Below, one piece after another: positions 35,666 through 44,855 of a DNA stretch of 64,000 bases (its first letter is position 1; every line of letters begins with the position of its first letter). The notes under the pieces were generated by a model. The model was not told the DNA's origin. It saw only the letters and a list, made by a program, of their open reading frames with translations, and did no database searches. The DNA is from Anaerotruncus colihominis. GTDB taxonomy: Bacteria; Bacillota; Clostridia; Oscillospirales; Ruminococcaceae. The position numbers and the translations under genes were made by a program. Where the stretch lies: assembly GCA_025146135.1 (NCBI GenBank), contig CP102255.1, positions 248,001 to 312,000 of the forward strand, in the 5' to 3' direction.

Positions 35666-35885
35666 TTCCGTCGATCCTCCAAATTGCGTTCTTCTCCCGG
35701 AAAAAGGGGAAACGTATACATTCAGTTTACAGGAAATTCACAGATTGTTCAATGGGGTAAAAAGTGCAGAAAAAGAATACACAGGACACGACGGTTTTGA
35801 CAGGTCCTACAAAATTCGACCTGAAAAATGATAAGTATTACTTAAAAATGTGCAGAAAGTTGTCTGTATCGGGCGCATATTTGTA

Positions 35886-35914
35886 TTGCATGAAACTGCC
35901 AAAGCGTGTACAAT
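35886..35914 (+). promoter_or_regulatory. Sigma-A promoter of the XRE-cupin gene
   Basis: TTGCAT (35886-35891) and TACAAT (35909-35914) are separated by exactly 17 bp, 40 bp upstream of the start codon. Confidence 0.7.
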
Positions 35915-35953
35915 AAATAAAAACCGCCACCGCGGACTATAAGGAGGATCGTG

Positions 35954-36502
35954 ATGAACGAACAGATCAAGCAGATCGCAGGGCGCATCCGCGAACTGCG
36001 GGAGATTCTCGATGTAGCGGCTATCGATCTGGCAAAGCAGCTGAATCTGTCGCCCGAGGAGTATGAACGGTATGAAAACGCCGAGGACGATATCCCCATC
36101 GGCGTTATATATGGCGTAGCGGCGGCGCTCAACGTAGACCCGACGGTTCTTTTGACCGGCGAGGCGCCGCGTATGAACGATTACACAATTGTGCGTCAGG
36201 GGCGCGGCGTTTCGGTCGAGCGGTATAAGGGCTACCGGTTCAATTCACTCGCCTTCAATTACATAGACCGCGACTTTGATCCGATGATCGTCGACCTCGA
36301 GCCGATGGAAAATCCGCCCGAGCTTGTGACGCATGCGGGTCAGGAGTTTAATTATGTGATCAGCGGCACGGTGCAGCTTGTGATCGGCAGCCGTTCGTTT
36401 CTGCTGAAAGCCGGCGACAGCGCCTTTTTCAATCCGTCAACTCCGCATGGGCAGCGCGCCGTGGACGGCCCGGTCCGTTTTCTGACCATCATCAACGAAT
36501 AA
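35954..36502 (+). CDS. XRE-family regulator with C-terminal cupin domain
   Basis: 182 residues. Residues 5-65 form a lambda-repressor-like helix-turn-helix (IAGRIRELREILDVAAIDLAKQLNLSPEEYERYEN). Residues about 105-180 are a cupin (HAGQEFNYVISGTVQLVIGSRSFLLKAGDSAFFNPSTPHGQRAV), which probably binds a small ligand. It precedes an acyl-CoA synthetase gene by 36 bp and is likely its cognate regulator. ATG at 35954 sits six bases after AGGAGG; a GTG one codon earlier is closer to it and less likely. Confidence 0.9.
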   Translation: MNEQIKQIAGRIRELREILDVAAIDLAKQLNLSPEEYERYENAEDDIPIGVIYGVAAALNVDPTVLLTGEAPRMNDYTIVRQGRGVSVERYKGYRFNSLAFNYIDRDFDPMIVDLEPMENPPELVTHAGQEFNYVISGTVQLVIGSRSFLLKAGDSAFFNPSTPHGQRAVDGPVRFLTIINE

Positions 36503-36538
36503 GAACCTGCTCCAAAGGCGGAATAAAGAAGGGTGTAT

Positions 36539-38215
36539 ATGATCGAAAAATTTCTGCCTCGTACGCAGTTCGATTCGTACGAGGATTTTAAGGCGAATTA
36601 CCGGCTGAATATCCCGGAGAACTTCAATTTTTCATACGATGTGATCGACGAGTGGGCGCGTCAGGACGCAAAAAAGCCCGCGCTCGTCTGGGTGGACGGC
36701 GGCGCGGGCGAGCGGCGGCTCACCTTCGCGGAGCTGTCGGCGCTTTCGATGCAGGCAGCCAATTTTTTCACGGCGCACGGCGTGCAAAAGGGCGATTTCG
36801 TTCTGCTGGTGCTCAAGCAGCGCGTCGAGGCGTGGGTGTGCATGCTGGCGCTGCACCGCATCGGCGCGATCGTGATCCCGGCGACCTTCCAGCTCATGCC
36901 GCACGATATTGAATACCGCTGCAACAAGGCGGGCATCAAGATGATCTGCTGCGTCGACGACGGAGAACTGCTCGGCAACATCCGGCAGGTGCGCGCGGCA
37001 TGTACGACGCTTCGGCACGTTGCGGTTGTCGGTGAAACAATCCCCGCGGACTGCATCGATTTCCGTCGCGCCGTCGCGGACTACCCGACGGATTTTGCGC
37101 GCCCCGCAGGCGAAGCGGCGACGGATGTCCACGACCTGATGCTTGGATATTTCACCTCCGGCACAACCGGGATGCCAAAGCTGATCGTTCACGATTACGC
37201 CTATCCGCTCGGCCACATCACAACGGCCAACTACTGGCATGAGGTGCGCGACGGCGGGCTGCATTTCGTTTCGGCCGACTCCGGGTGGGCGAAATTCGGA
37301 TGGGGCAAGATTTACGGCCAGTGGATCTGCGGCGCGGTCATCGTGGCGTATGATACCGAAGGGAAATTTGATCCGGTGCATATGCTCCAGACGATTGAAC
37401 GCCTGCGCCCGGCGACGTTCTGCGCGCCGCCGACCGTGTACCGCTTTCTGATCAAGGAGGACCTGTCGAAATACGACCTGTCGTCGCTGAAAAAGTGCAC
37501 GATCGCGGGCGAACCGCTCAACCCCGAGGTCTTTAACCGCTTTAAAGAGGCGACCGGCCTTGAATTGACGGAGGGCTTCGGTCAGTCGGAGACGACGGTC
37601 ATCATCGCCAGTTTCCCGTGGTTTCCGATCAAGCCCGGTTCGACCGGGAAGTTTTCGCCGCTGTACGATTTGGACATTGTCGACGAGGACGGCAATTCCT
37701 GCGAGGACGGCATCGTCGGCACAATCGTGGTCAAAAATCTTGACAAGGGCCGGCCTGCCGGCCTGCTCATCGAGTACCGTGACGACCCGGAGGCGAACGC
37801 GGCCGCTTTTTATGACAACATGTATTCGACCGGCGACACGGCCTGGCGCGATGGGGACGGGTATATCTGGTTTGTCGGGCGCAACGACGACGTCATCAAA
37901 TGCTCCGGCTACCGCATCGGTCCGTTTGAGGTCGAATCGGCGCTGATGACGCACCCGGCGGTGCTCGAGTGCGCCGTCACGGCCGCGCCCGACCCTGTCC
38001 GCGGCCAGGTGGTCAAGGCGACGGTCGTGCTCGCGCGCGGCGTTACGCCCTCCGACGCGCTCAAAAAGGAGCTGCAGAACCATGTCAAGAAGGAGACGGC
38101 GCCGTATAAATACCCGCGCATCGTTGAATTCGTGGACGAGCTGCCCAAGACGATGAGCGGCAAGATCAAGCGCAAGCAGATCCGTATGGAGGACCACGAG
38201 AAGGCGGCGAGGTAG
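36539..38215 (+). CDS. AMP-forming acyl-CoA synthetase
   Basis: 558 residues of the ANL superfamily, nearest in style to medium-chain acyl-CoA/acetyl-CoA synthetases. The phosphate-binding loop is YFTSGTTGMPKLIVH near residue 205. Other motifs are EGFGQSETT, the YSTGDTAWRDGDGYIWFVGRNDDVIKCSGYRIGPFEVES hinge region, and the C-terminal catalytic Lys in PKTMSGKIKRKQIR. It activates a carboxylic acid to its CoA thioester with ATP. The substrate cannot be read from sequence. It is paired with the XRE-cupin regulator gene upstream. Confidence 0.92.
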   Translation: MIEKFLPRTQFDSYEDFKANYRLNIPENFNFSYDVIDEWARQDAKKPALVWVDGGAGERRLTFAELSALSMQAANFFTAHGVQKGDFVLLVLKQRVEAWVCMLALHRIGAIVIPATFQLMPHDIEYRCNKAGIKMICCVDDGELLGNIRQVRAACTTLRHVAVVGETIPADCIDFRRAVADYPTDFARPAGEAATDVHDLMLGYFTSGTTGMPKLIVHDYAYPLGHITTANYWHEVRDGGLHFVSADSGWAKFGWGKIYGQWICGAVIVAYDTEGKFDPVHMLQTIERLRPATFCAPPTVYRFLIKEDLSKYDLSSLKKCTIAGEPLNPEVFNRFKEATGLELTEGFGQSETTVIIASFPWFPIKPGSTGKFSPLYDLDIVDEDGNSCEDGIVGTIVVKNLDKGRPAGLLIEYRDDPEANAAAFYDNMYSTGDTAWRDGDGYIWFVGRNDDVIKCSGYRIGPFEVESALMTHPAVLECAVTAAPDPVRGQVVKATVVLARGVTPSDALKKELQNHVKKETAPYKYPRIVEFVDELPKTMSGKIKRKQIRMEDHEKAAR

Positions 38216-38311
38216 CGTGCGTTTTGGCCGCCGCGGCGCCTCGGGGACGCTCAAACGGCCCGGCTGATATGAAAAAACTGCGCAGGGGTCTGTCAAACCG
38301 GCGAAAGATGC

Positions 38312-38340
38312 TTGCATTTTGCGCGCGGGTATGCTACACT
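38312..38340 (+). promoter_or_regulatory. Promoter of the rimP-nusA-infB operon
   Basis: TTGCAT (38312-38317), a 17-bp spacer and TACACT (38335-38340) with an extended TG upstream. It is the only strong promoter seen ahead of the translation operon. Confidence 0.7.
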
Positions 38341-38370
38341 GACGTTATGGTAAGAATAGAAACGATTGTG

Positions 38371-38396
38371 AAAGAGTGAGGTCAGCCTCACTCTTT
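38371..38396 (+). promoter_or_regulatory. rimP leader hairpin (attenuator-like)
   Basis: AAAGAGTGAGG pairs perfectly with CCTCACTCTTT around TCAG, some 25 nt into the transcript and 22 bp before rimP. Its position and short trailing pyrimidines resemble an attenuator in the leader; NusA-dependent autoregulation is a possibility, not shown. Confidence 0.6.
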
Positions 38397-38418
38397 CCTT
38401 TGCGTATGGAGGGATTTG

Positions 38419-38898
38419 GTGGCAAAGGCCCAGGGAAAACGCCCGAATACCGCCGCCGTCTGCGAGGCGCTGGCCGCGCCGGTCGCACAGCGCATGGGGC
38501 TGTATCTGTGGGACGTGGCGTTTGAAAAGGAGGGCGCGGGATGGTACCTGCGCTATTATATCGACCGTGAGGGCGGCGTCACGATCGACGAATGCGAGGC
38601 GTTCAGCCGCGAGGTGAGCGACCTGCTCGACGAGGCCGATCCAATCGACCAAAGCTATACGCTTGAGGTCGGCTCTCCCGGAGTGGAGCGAAAGCTCACA
38701 AAGGACTGGCATTTTCAAAAATATATCGGCGCTCAGGTGCATGTGCGCCTGATCCGGCCGGTCGAGGGCGAGCGCGATTTTGTCGGCGCGCTTTCGTCGT
38801 ATGAAAACGGCGTGGTCGCCGTGCTGCTCGACGACGAATTGGAGATGACCTTCTCGCCCGGCGAGACGGCCTTTGTCCGCCTTTATGAAGAATTTTGA
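38419..38898 (+). CDS. rimP: Ribosome maturation factor RimP
   Basis: 159 residues with the two RimP domains: LAAPVAQRMGLYLWDVAFEKEGAGWYLRYYIDREGGVTIDECEAFSREVSDLLDEADPI, followed by the family motif YTLEVGSPGVERKL and an Sm-like C-terminal half. It assists 30S subunit assembly. The start is GTG at 38419, five bases after GGAGGG; a TTG one codon earlier is too close. It is the first gene of the classical rimP-nusA-infB operon. Confidence 0.95.
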   Translation: MAKAQGKRPNTAAVCEALAAPVAQRMGLYLWDVAFEKEGAGWYLRYYIDREGGVTIDECEAFSREVSDLLDEADPIDQSYTLEVGSPGVERKLTKDWHFQKYIGAQVHVRLIRPVEGERDFVGALSSYENGVVAVLLDDELEMTFSPGETAFVRLYEEF

Positions 38899-38943
38899 CG
38901 CTGCGACGGCGTGCATTATATATTGATGGGGGAATCCGGAAAA

Positions 38944-40002
38944 ATGAATACGAGCAATACCGAGTTTTTCGAAGCGCTTGCGCTGATGGAAAAGGAAAAG
39001 GGCATACCGCGCAGCCTGCTTGCCGAAAAGATCGCCACGGCGATCGGCAACGCCATCCGCCGCGACATGGGCGCTTCGGAGGACAGCGTCGTCGATATCA
39101 ACCCGGATACGGGGCGCTTTTATGTCGCGATGCGCAAAACGGTTGTAGACGACCTGCTCGACCCCGCGCAGGAGATTCTGCCGGAGGAGGCTGTCAAATA
39201 CGACAGCGGCGCCACGCTCGGCGACATTGTTGAAATCCCGCTTGACACCAAGCAATTCGGGCGCATCGCCGCGCAGACAGCCAAGCACGTCATCCGCCAG
39301 GGTATCCGCGAGGCCGAGCGCGGGCAGCTTTTCGCTGAGTTTTCCTCGCGCCAGCACGATATTGTGACAGCTACCGTGTTGCGCACCGATCAGGTCAGGG
39401 GCAACGTCACGCTGGAGCTTGGGAAAAGCGAGGCCGTGCTGCCCAAGGGCGAGCAGGTGCCGGGGGAGGAATATGCCGACGGCGCGCGCATCAAGGTCTA
39501 TGTCGTCGATGTGGTCAACGGTGAAAAAGGCCCGCGCATCATGATTTCCCGCACGCACCCGGGGCTGGTCAAGCGCCTGTTTGAGATGGAGGTCCCGGAG
39601 ATTTTCGACGGCACGATCGAGGTCAAATCAATCTCGCGCGAGGCCGGCTCGCGCACGAAAATCGCCGTTTGGAGCAACGACGAGAACGTCGACCCCGTCG
39701 GCGCGTGCATCGGTCCGAAGGGGCAGCGCGTCTCCGCTATCGTTGAGGAGCTTGGCGGCGAAAAGATCGACGTTGTGCGCTATTCGGCCGACCCGGCCGA
39801 ATTCATCGCCGCGGCGTTGTCGCCGGCGGACGTCGTCTCGGTCGAGGTCGACCCGGACGGGGCCAAAAGCTGCCGCGTTTCGGTGCCGGACCACCAGCTT
39901 TCGCTGGCCATCGGCAACAAGGGGCAGAACGCGCGCCTGGCGGCCAAGCTGACGGGATGGAAAATCGATATCAAGCCGGAAAGCGGCTTTTACGGCGAAT
40001 AA
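38944..40002 (+). CDS. nusA: Transcription elongation/termination factor NusA
   Basis: 352 residues, the short Firmicute form without C-terminal acidic repeats. The N-terminal RNA-polymerase-binding domain (NTEFFEALALMEKEKGIPRSLLAEKIATAIGNAIRRD) is followed by an S1 domain near 130-200 and two KH domains (CIGPKGQRVSAIVEELGGEKIDVV and LAIGNKGQNARLAAKLTGWKIDI). It modulates pausing and termination. The start ATG at 38944 gives the standard N-terminus; an earlier ATG at 38926 is possible, and neither has a strong ribosome binding site. Confidence 0.95.
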   Translation: MNTSNTEFFEALALMEKEKGIPRSLLAEKIATAIGNAIRRDMGASEDSVVDINPDTGRFYVAMRKTVVDDLLDPAQEILPEEAVKYDSGATLGDIVEIPLDTKQFGRIAAQTAKHVIRQGIREAERGQLFAEFSSRQHDIVTATVLRTDQVRGNVTLELGKSEAVLPKGEQVPGEEYADGARIKVYVVDVVNGEKGPRIMISRTHPGLVKRLFEMEVPEIFDGTIEVKSISREAGSRTKIAVWSNDENVDPVGACIGPKGQRVSAIVEELGGEKIDVVRYSADPAEFIAAALSPADVVSVEVDPDGAKSCRVSVPDHQLSLAIGNKGQNARLAAKLTGWKIDIKPESGFYGE

Positions 40003-40051
40003 AATGCCATGACGCGCGCGGGCGTATCCCGCGCTTACGGGAGGAATCGCG

Positions 40052-40324
40052 ATGCAGAAAAAACAGCCGGTGCGCATGTGCTCCGGATGCGCCGCCCACA
40101 GGCCCAAGAGAGAGCTTGTGCGCGTGGTGCGCACGCCTGAAGGGACGATTTTGCTCGATCCGGGCGGCAAGAAATCGGGACGCGGCGCTTATTTATGTCC
40201 TGACGCCGCCTGTCTGAAAAAAGCGAGGAAGGCCCGGCGGCTGGAGCGCGCGCTCGACTGTGCGATTCCCGACGAGGTGTATGCGCGCCTGGAGCAGGAA
40301 TTGGGGGAGACGCCGCATGAATGA
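40052..40324 (+). CDS. rnpM: YlxR/RnpM (DUF448) RNA-binding protein
   Basis: 90 residues with the family motif PVRMCSGCAAHRPKRELVRVVRTPEG and GRGAYLCPDAACLKKARK. The Bacillus homologue was shown to modulate RNase P. It lies between nusA and ylxQ as in most Firmicutes. GGGAGGAATCGCG precedes the ATG. Its last codons overlap the start of ylxQ. Confidence 0.93.
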   Translation: MQKKQPVRMCSGCAAHRPKRELVRVVRTPEGTILLDPGGKKSGRGAYLCPDAACLKKARKARRLERALDCAIPDEVYARLEQELGETPHE

Positions 40325-40628
40325 CCGGCTGTTTTCGGCAATTTCGCTCTGCCGCAAGGCGCGGCGGCTTCGTATGGGCGCCGATGTGGTGCGCGACAAC
40401 GTCCTGTCCGGCGAGGCGAAGCTGGTGCTTCTCACAAGCGACATCGCCGAACGCTCCGCGCGCCATGCGCGCGGCATATGCGGTCCGGCGCACGTGCCGG
40501 TGCGCACGCTTCCATACACGATGCAGGAGTTAGCCCCGGTTGCGGGTAAGCATTACGGCGTGTTCGCGGTCTGCGACCGCGGCTTCGCTGATATGATTTT
40601 GGGGCTTTTGCCCGACGGTACGGCGTAA
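40317..40628 (+). CDS. ylxQ: L7Ae-family ribosomal-like protein YlxQ
   Basis: 103 residues of the L7Ae/L30e/S12e RNA-binding fold: RLFSAISLCRKARRLRMGADVVRDNVLSGEAKLVLLTSDIAERSARH, the usual YlxQ start and helix. It overlaps rnpM by 8 bp and lies before infB, the conserved location. It likely binds kink-turn RNA; its role is unknown. Confidence 0.88.
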   Translation: MNDRLFSAISLCRKARRLRMGADVVRDNVLSGEAKLVLLTSDIAERSARHARGICGPAHVPVRTLPYTMQELAPVAGKHYGVFAVCDRGFADMILGLLPDGTA

Positions 40629-40745
40629 TCAACCGATATGGTCTTTATATAGAGAATCCAGCGTTCCAACTCCGCGGCGGCGCCTGTGGTTTGCGAACGT
40701 CACGGCGGCAGGCAGCCGCGAATGATCAGAGGAGGAATTCAACGA

Positions 40746-43376
40746 ATGATCGAAAAGTACAGGTTGCACGAGGTCGCAAAGGACCTCGGCGTAGCGAGCA
40801 AGGAGGTCGTCGACCTGCTTGCGGAGCGTATTCCGGGCGAGCGCAAAAGCATGACCGCCCTCAACGAGCAGGAATTGAGCGTTGTGCTCAACCACTACAC
40901 GAATCAGAACCAGGTGGAGAGCTTCGACGAATATTTTGCGGCCGGTGAGGCAAAGAAGCAGGCGGCAAAAGAAGCCGCGCGCAAGGCGGCCGAGCAGGCG
41001 CGCGCGGCCGCGCAGGAGGCCGCCCGCAAAACGGCGGAGGAAGCCGCGCGCAAGGCCGCGCCGGCGCAGCAGCCGGCCGCGCAGCAGGGCGGCCAGGGCC
41101 GGGCGCAGCAGAGCCAGCAGCGCCCGCAGCAGGGCCAGAGCCGTTCACAGCAGGGCCAGCAGAACGGCCGCGGCCAGGGCCGGGCGCAGCAGGGCAGCCA
41201 GCAGCGTCCGCAGCAGGGCCAGGGACGCCCGCAGCAGGGCCAGCAGAACGGCCGCGCCCAGGGCCGGGCGCAGCAAGGCGGCCAGCAGCGTCCGCAGCAG
41301 GGCCAGGGACGCCCGCAGCAGCAGCGCCCGCAGCAGGGCGGCCAGCCGGCTTCGTCGGCGCAGCAGCCGGGGACAAAGCCGCGCCAGCGCGGGTCGGCGA
41401 TGGTCGATATGCGCGCCGGCTCCACGCAGGTGGAGCTTGACCGCTACAACGAGAAATACGACACGCTTGCCCAGACAAAGATGGGCAACCGCGATACGGG
41501 CGCGCAGAAGCAGAAGCTGACGCAGCGCAGCGCACAGCGCCGTTCGGGCAAGCCGGCCATGTCCCGCAAGGAGAAGGAGGACGCGAAGATGCGCCGGCTC
41601 GAGCTGGAGCGCCAGCGCCGCCAGAAGCTGGAGATTACCATCCCGGACGAGATCACCGTCGGCGAGCTGGCCGCGCGCCTGCATCTGACGGCCTCCGAGG
41701 TTATCAAGCGTCTGATGGGGCTTGGCGTCATGGCGGCTGTCAACGACGTGATCGATTACGACACGGCCGCGATGGTTTCCATGGAGATCGGCGCCAAGGT
41801 TGAAAAAGAGGTCGTTGTCACGATCGAGGATCGCCTGTTTAAGGTGGACGAGGAGGACGGCGACGAAAACCTCGTCGAACGCCCGCCGATTGTGGTCGTT
41901 ATGGGCCATGTCGACCACGGAAAAACATCCCTGCTCGACGCCATCCGCCAGACGAACGTCACCGAGGGCGAGGCCGGCGGCATCACGCAGCACATCGGCG
42001 CGTATCAGGTCGAGGTCAACGGCCGCCCAGTCACATTCCTCGACACGCCCGGCCACGCCGCCTTTACGGCCATGCGCGCGCGCGGCGCGCAGGTCACGGA
42101 TATCGCGGTGCTCGTCGTCGCGGCCGACGACGGCATTATGCCGCAGACCATCGAGGCGATCAACCACGCCAAGGCTGCGGGTGTTTCGATCATCGTTGCG
42201 ATCAACAAGATGGATAAGCCGCACGCCAATCCCGACAAGGTCATGCAGGAACTGACGGAATATGAACTCGTGCCCGAGGCGTGGGGCGGCGACGTTCCGT
42301 GCATCCCGGTTTCCGCCAAGACGCGGGAGGGCATCGAGGACCTGCTGGAGATGATACAGCTTGTGGCCGATACGAACGAGCTGAAGGCCAACCCCGACCG
42401 CGCGGCGCGCGGAACGGTTGTCGAGGCGAAGCTCGACCGCGGCCGCGGCCCGGTTGCGACGATCCTTGTGCAGACCGGTACGCTCAATGTGGGCGACGCG
42501 GTCATCGCGGGGACGACGTTCGGCCGTGTGCGCGTCATGCTCAACGACAAGGGCGAGCGCGTCGAGCACGCCGGCCCGTCCATGCCGGTCGAGATCACGG
42601 GCCTGGGCGATGTGCCGGCCGCGGGCGACGTGCTCAACGCCGTCGCTGACGAGCGCCTGGCCAAGGAGCTTGTCGACCAGCGCAAGCACGAGCAGAAGCA
42701 GGAACAGTTCAGTTCCTATGAGAAGGTGACGCTTGACAACCTGTTCAGCCATATCTCGCAGGGCGACGTCAAGGAACTGCCGGTCATCGTCAAAGCCGAT
42801 GTGCAGGGTTCGGTCGAGGCGGTGCGCCAGTCGCTTGAGAAGCTTTCAAACGACGAGGTGCGCGTCAAGGTCATCCACGGCGCGGTCGGCGCGATCTCGG
42901 AGAGCGACGTCATGCTTGCCGACGCCTCCAATGCGATTATTGTCGGCTTCAATGTGCGCCCCGACCCCGTCGCCAAGGAGAACGCGGAGCGCGACGGCGT
43001 GGAGCTGCGCCTCTACCGCATTATTTACGACGCGATCAACGATGTTGAGACAGCCATGAAGGGGATGCTCGCGCCCAAGACGCGCGAGGTCGACCTTGGA
43101 CGCGCGGAGGTGCGCCAGGTCTACAAGATCACGGGCGTCGGCGCGGTCGCCGGCTGTTATGTGCTTGAGGGCAAGATCACGCGTTCGGCCGAGATCCGCG
43201 TCGTGCGCGACGGCATCATCATCGCCGACGACAAGCTTGCGTCGCTCAAGCGGTTCAAGGACGACGTGAAAGAGGTCGCCAAGGGGTATGAATGCGGCAT
43301 GGGCCTTACAAAATTCAACGATATCAAGGAAGGCGATATCTTCGAAGCGTATGAGATTGAGGAATATCGCGAATAA
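40746..43376 (+). CDS. infB: Translation initiation factor IF-2
   Basis: 876 residues. A short N-terminal IF2_N domain ([21 protein letters not shown]) is followed by a Gln/Gly/Arg-rich, low-complexity linker from about 75 to 225 that contains a tandem 28-residue repeat. A second IF2_N motif follows near 310. The GTPase domain has GHVDHGKT at 387-394, DTPGHAAF and NKMDKP, then domains II-IV to the end. It delivers initiator tRNA to the 30S subunit. ATG at 40746 follows AGGAGG; the upstream extension lacks this. Confidence 0.97.
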   Translation: MIEKYRLHEVAKDLGVASKEVVDLLAERIPGERKSMTALNEQELSVVLNHYTNQNQVESFDEYFAAGEAKKQAAKEAARKAAEQARAAAQEAARKTAEEAARKAAPAQQPAAQQGGQGRAQQSQQRPQQGQSRSQQGQQNGRGQGRAQQGSQQRPQQGQGRPQQGQQNGRAQGRAQQGGQQRPQQGQGRPQQQRPQQGGQPASSAQQPGTKPRQRGSAMVDMRAGSTQVELDRYNEKYDTLAQTKMGNRDTGAQKQKLTQRSAQRRSGKPAMSRKEKEDAKMRRLELERQRRQKLEITIPDEITVGELAARLHLTASEVIKRLMGLGVMAAVNDVIDYDTAAMVSMEIGAKVEKEVVVTIEDRLFKVDEEDGDENLVERPPIVVVMGHVDHGKTSLLDAIRQTNVTEGEAGGITQHIGAYQVEVNGRPVTFLDTPGHAAFTAMRARGAQVTDIAVLVVAADDGIMPQTIEAINHAKAAGVSIIVAINKMDKPHANPDKVMQELTEYELVPEAWGGDVPCIPVSAKTREGIEDLLEMIQLVADTNELKANPDRAARGTVVEAKLDRGRGPVATILVQTGTLNVGDAVIAGTTFGRVRVMLNDKGERVEHAGPSMPVEITGLGDVPAAGDVLNAVADERLAKELVDQRKHEQKQEQFSSYEKVTLDNLFSHISQGDVKELPVIVKADVQGSVEAVRQSLEKLSNDEVRVKVIHGAVGAISESDVMLADASNAIIVGFNVRPDPVAKENAERDGVELRLYRIIYDAINDVETAMKGMLAPKTREVDLGRAEVRQVYKITGVGAVAGCYVLEGKITRSAEIRVVRDGIIIADDKLASLKRFKDDVKEVAKGYECGMGLTKFNDIKEGDIFEAYEIEEYRE
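41148..41315 (+). repeat. Tandem 84-bp repeat within infB
   Basis: Two copies, 41148-41231 and 41232-41315, differ at only about three positions. Each encodes 28 residues beginning QQGQQNGR. More degenerate CAGCAGGGC units flank them. Copy number could vary in frame without loss of IF-2. Confidence 0.85.
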
Positions 43377-43439
43377 TAACCGGACGGGGCTGCCCGCAGC
43401 GGGCGGCCCGGCCAAAGCGCAATCAAAAGGAGAACATGT

Positions 43440-43796
43440 ATGGCCACATTCAGGGCCTCCCGCACGGAGGAGGACATCCACAGGGAGCTTTGCGACATTA
43501 TGCGCGGCCTGAAGGACCCGCGCGTTTCGGGGCTGATTTCGATTGTCAAGCTCGATTTGGCGCGCGATTTGTCCCACTGCAAGGTCTATATCAGTTCGAT
43601 GGACGGGATCGCGGCGGCCAAAAGCGCCGCCGCGGGGCTGCGCAGCGCGCAGGGATTTATCAAGCGTGAACTAAACGCGCGCTTGAAGCTGCGCAAGCTG
43701 CCGGAATTTTCGTTTATCGCGGACGATTCGATCGCCCACAGCGCGGATATCGCGCGCATTCTGGACGGTCTGCACACACAGGATCAGGAGCATTGA
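43440..43796 (+). CDS. rbfA: Ribosome-binding factor A
   Basis: 118 residues, the KH-like RbfA fold: RTEEDIHRELCDIMRGLKDPRVSGLISIVKLDLARDLSHCKVYISSM, ending with the conserved RKLPEFSFIADDSIAHSADIARIL. It assists 16S rRNA 5'-end maturation in the 30S subunit. AAAGGAG precedes the ATG. It sits between infB and nrnA. Confidence 0.95.
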   Translation: MATFRASRTEEDIHRELCDIMRGLKDPRVSGLISIVKLDLARDLSHCKVYISSMDGIAAAKSAAAGLRSAQGFIKRELNARLKLRKLPEFSFIADDSIAHSADIARILDGLHTQDQEH

Positions 43797-43811
43797 CAAG
43801 GAGGGAACGGC

Positions 43812-44855
43812 ATGGCGCAGGCGGTCAACGAACGGCAGGCGGCGGCGCTGCTCGCGCAGTCGGACCGGATTTTGATCCTTTGCCATCAAAAACCGGACGG
43901 GGATACGCTCGGCAGCGGTTTCGCGCTGCTCTACGCCCTTTTGGCGATGGGCAAAACGGCGCGCATCGCCTGCCCGGACGGTTTCCCTCCGCGCTATTGC
44001 TTCCTCTATCCGGGCTTTGTCCCTGAAAGGCAGCCCGACTTTACGCCGTCGTGCATTGTCGCGGTCGATGTGGCCGACCTGCAGCTGCTCGGCGCGTGGG
44101 CCGGCCGCCTAGCCGGGAAGATTGATCTGTGCATCGACCACCACCCGTCGAACACGGGCTATGCCGCGCGGCTGCTGCTCGACGCGAAGGCGGCCGCCAC
44201 GGTCGAGATCATCGACCGTGTGCTGAGGGAGCTTGGCGCGCAGGTCGATTACCGCATCGCCGTCTGCATCTACACGGGGCTTGCGACCGATACGGGGTGC
44301 TTTCGTTATTCAAACACGACGCCCGCCTCGCACCTGCTGGCCGCGCGGATGATGGAGCACGGCATCGACAGCTACCGCATCAACAAGCTGATGTTCGAGA
44401 CAAAATCGCCGGCGCGTATGGAGCTTGAGCGCATGGTGATGGACACGCTTGAATACTACGAAAACAAGAGGATCGCGTTTATTGCCATGACGCTCGACGC
44501 CATCGAAAAAACCGGCGTTCCCGAGGAGGATATGGAAGGCATCGCCGCGATCCCGCGCCAGATCGAGGGCGTCGACGCGGCGGTGACGTTCCAGCAGAAG
44601 GGCCCGGAACGCTGGCGCGTTTCCATGCGCAGCAGCCAATATGTCGATGCATCGGCCGCCTGCGCGCGTCTGGGCGGCGGCGGCCACGCGCGCGCCGCGG
44701 GCTGTACGCTGGAGGGGACGCTTGAGGCGGCCAAGGCGCGCGTGCTCGGCGTGCTCAGGGACGTTTTAGGCACGCAGGACAGCCTGAAGGCGGAAGGTTC
44801 CCAAGGGGAAAGGATTTGGTCGTTTGACAGAGCAAGGCGGAATTTTATGTATTGA
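43812..44855 (+). CDS. nrnA: DHH-family oligoribonuclease/pAp phosphatase NrnA
   Basis: 347 residues. Metal-binding motifs are visible: HQKPDGDTLGSG (DHH motif I), VAVDVAD (II), CIDHHPSN (III, the DHH itself), and YTGLATDTGCFRYSNT (IV). The DHHA1 domain ends in GGGGHARAAG. It degrades short RNAs and hydrolyses 3'-phosphoadenosine 5'-phosphate. It is a usual member of this operon. The last 32 bp overlap the truB start, suggesting coupling. Confidence 0.94.
   Translation: MAQAVNERQAAALLAQSDRILILCHQKPDGDTLGSGFALLYALLAMGKTARIACPDGFPPRYCFLYPGFVPERQPDFTPSCIVAVDVADLQLLGAWAGRLAGKIDLCIDHHPSNTGYAARLLLDAKAAATVEIIDRVLRELGAQVDYRIAVCIYTGLATDTGCFRYSNTTPASHLLAARMMEHGIDSYRINKLMFETKSPARMELERMVMDTLEYYENKRIAFIAMTLDAIEKTGVPEEDMEGIAAIPRQIEGVDAAVTFQQKGPERWRVSMRSSQYVDASAACARLGGGGHARAAGCTLEGTLEAAKARVLGVLRDVLGTQDSLKAEGSQGERIWSFDRARRNFMY

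Noticed and set aside
33698..35800. 700-codon plus-strand frame opposite the BMP lipoprotein and xpt genes
   Set aside because: No family motifs. The opposite-strand genes have clear signatures and ribosome binding sites.
35666..35953. Purine riboswitch upstream of xpt
   Set aside because: The conserved purine-aptamer loops are not found on the minus strand; only a short CAGGTC/GACCTG inverted repeat is present.
36632..38317. 561-codon minus-strand frame
   Set aside because: It is antisense to the acyl-CoA synthetase gene, with Arg/His-rich nonsense composition.
41084..41340. CRISPR-like array in the CAG-rich repeats
   Set aside because: The repeats are in-frame codons of IF-2 with no spacer structure and no cas genes nearby.
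41145..42752. 535-codon minus-strand Leu/Ala/Arg-rich frame
   Set aside because: It is a shadow of infB. The apparent repeats mirror the IF-2 linker repeat.
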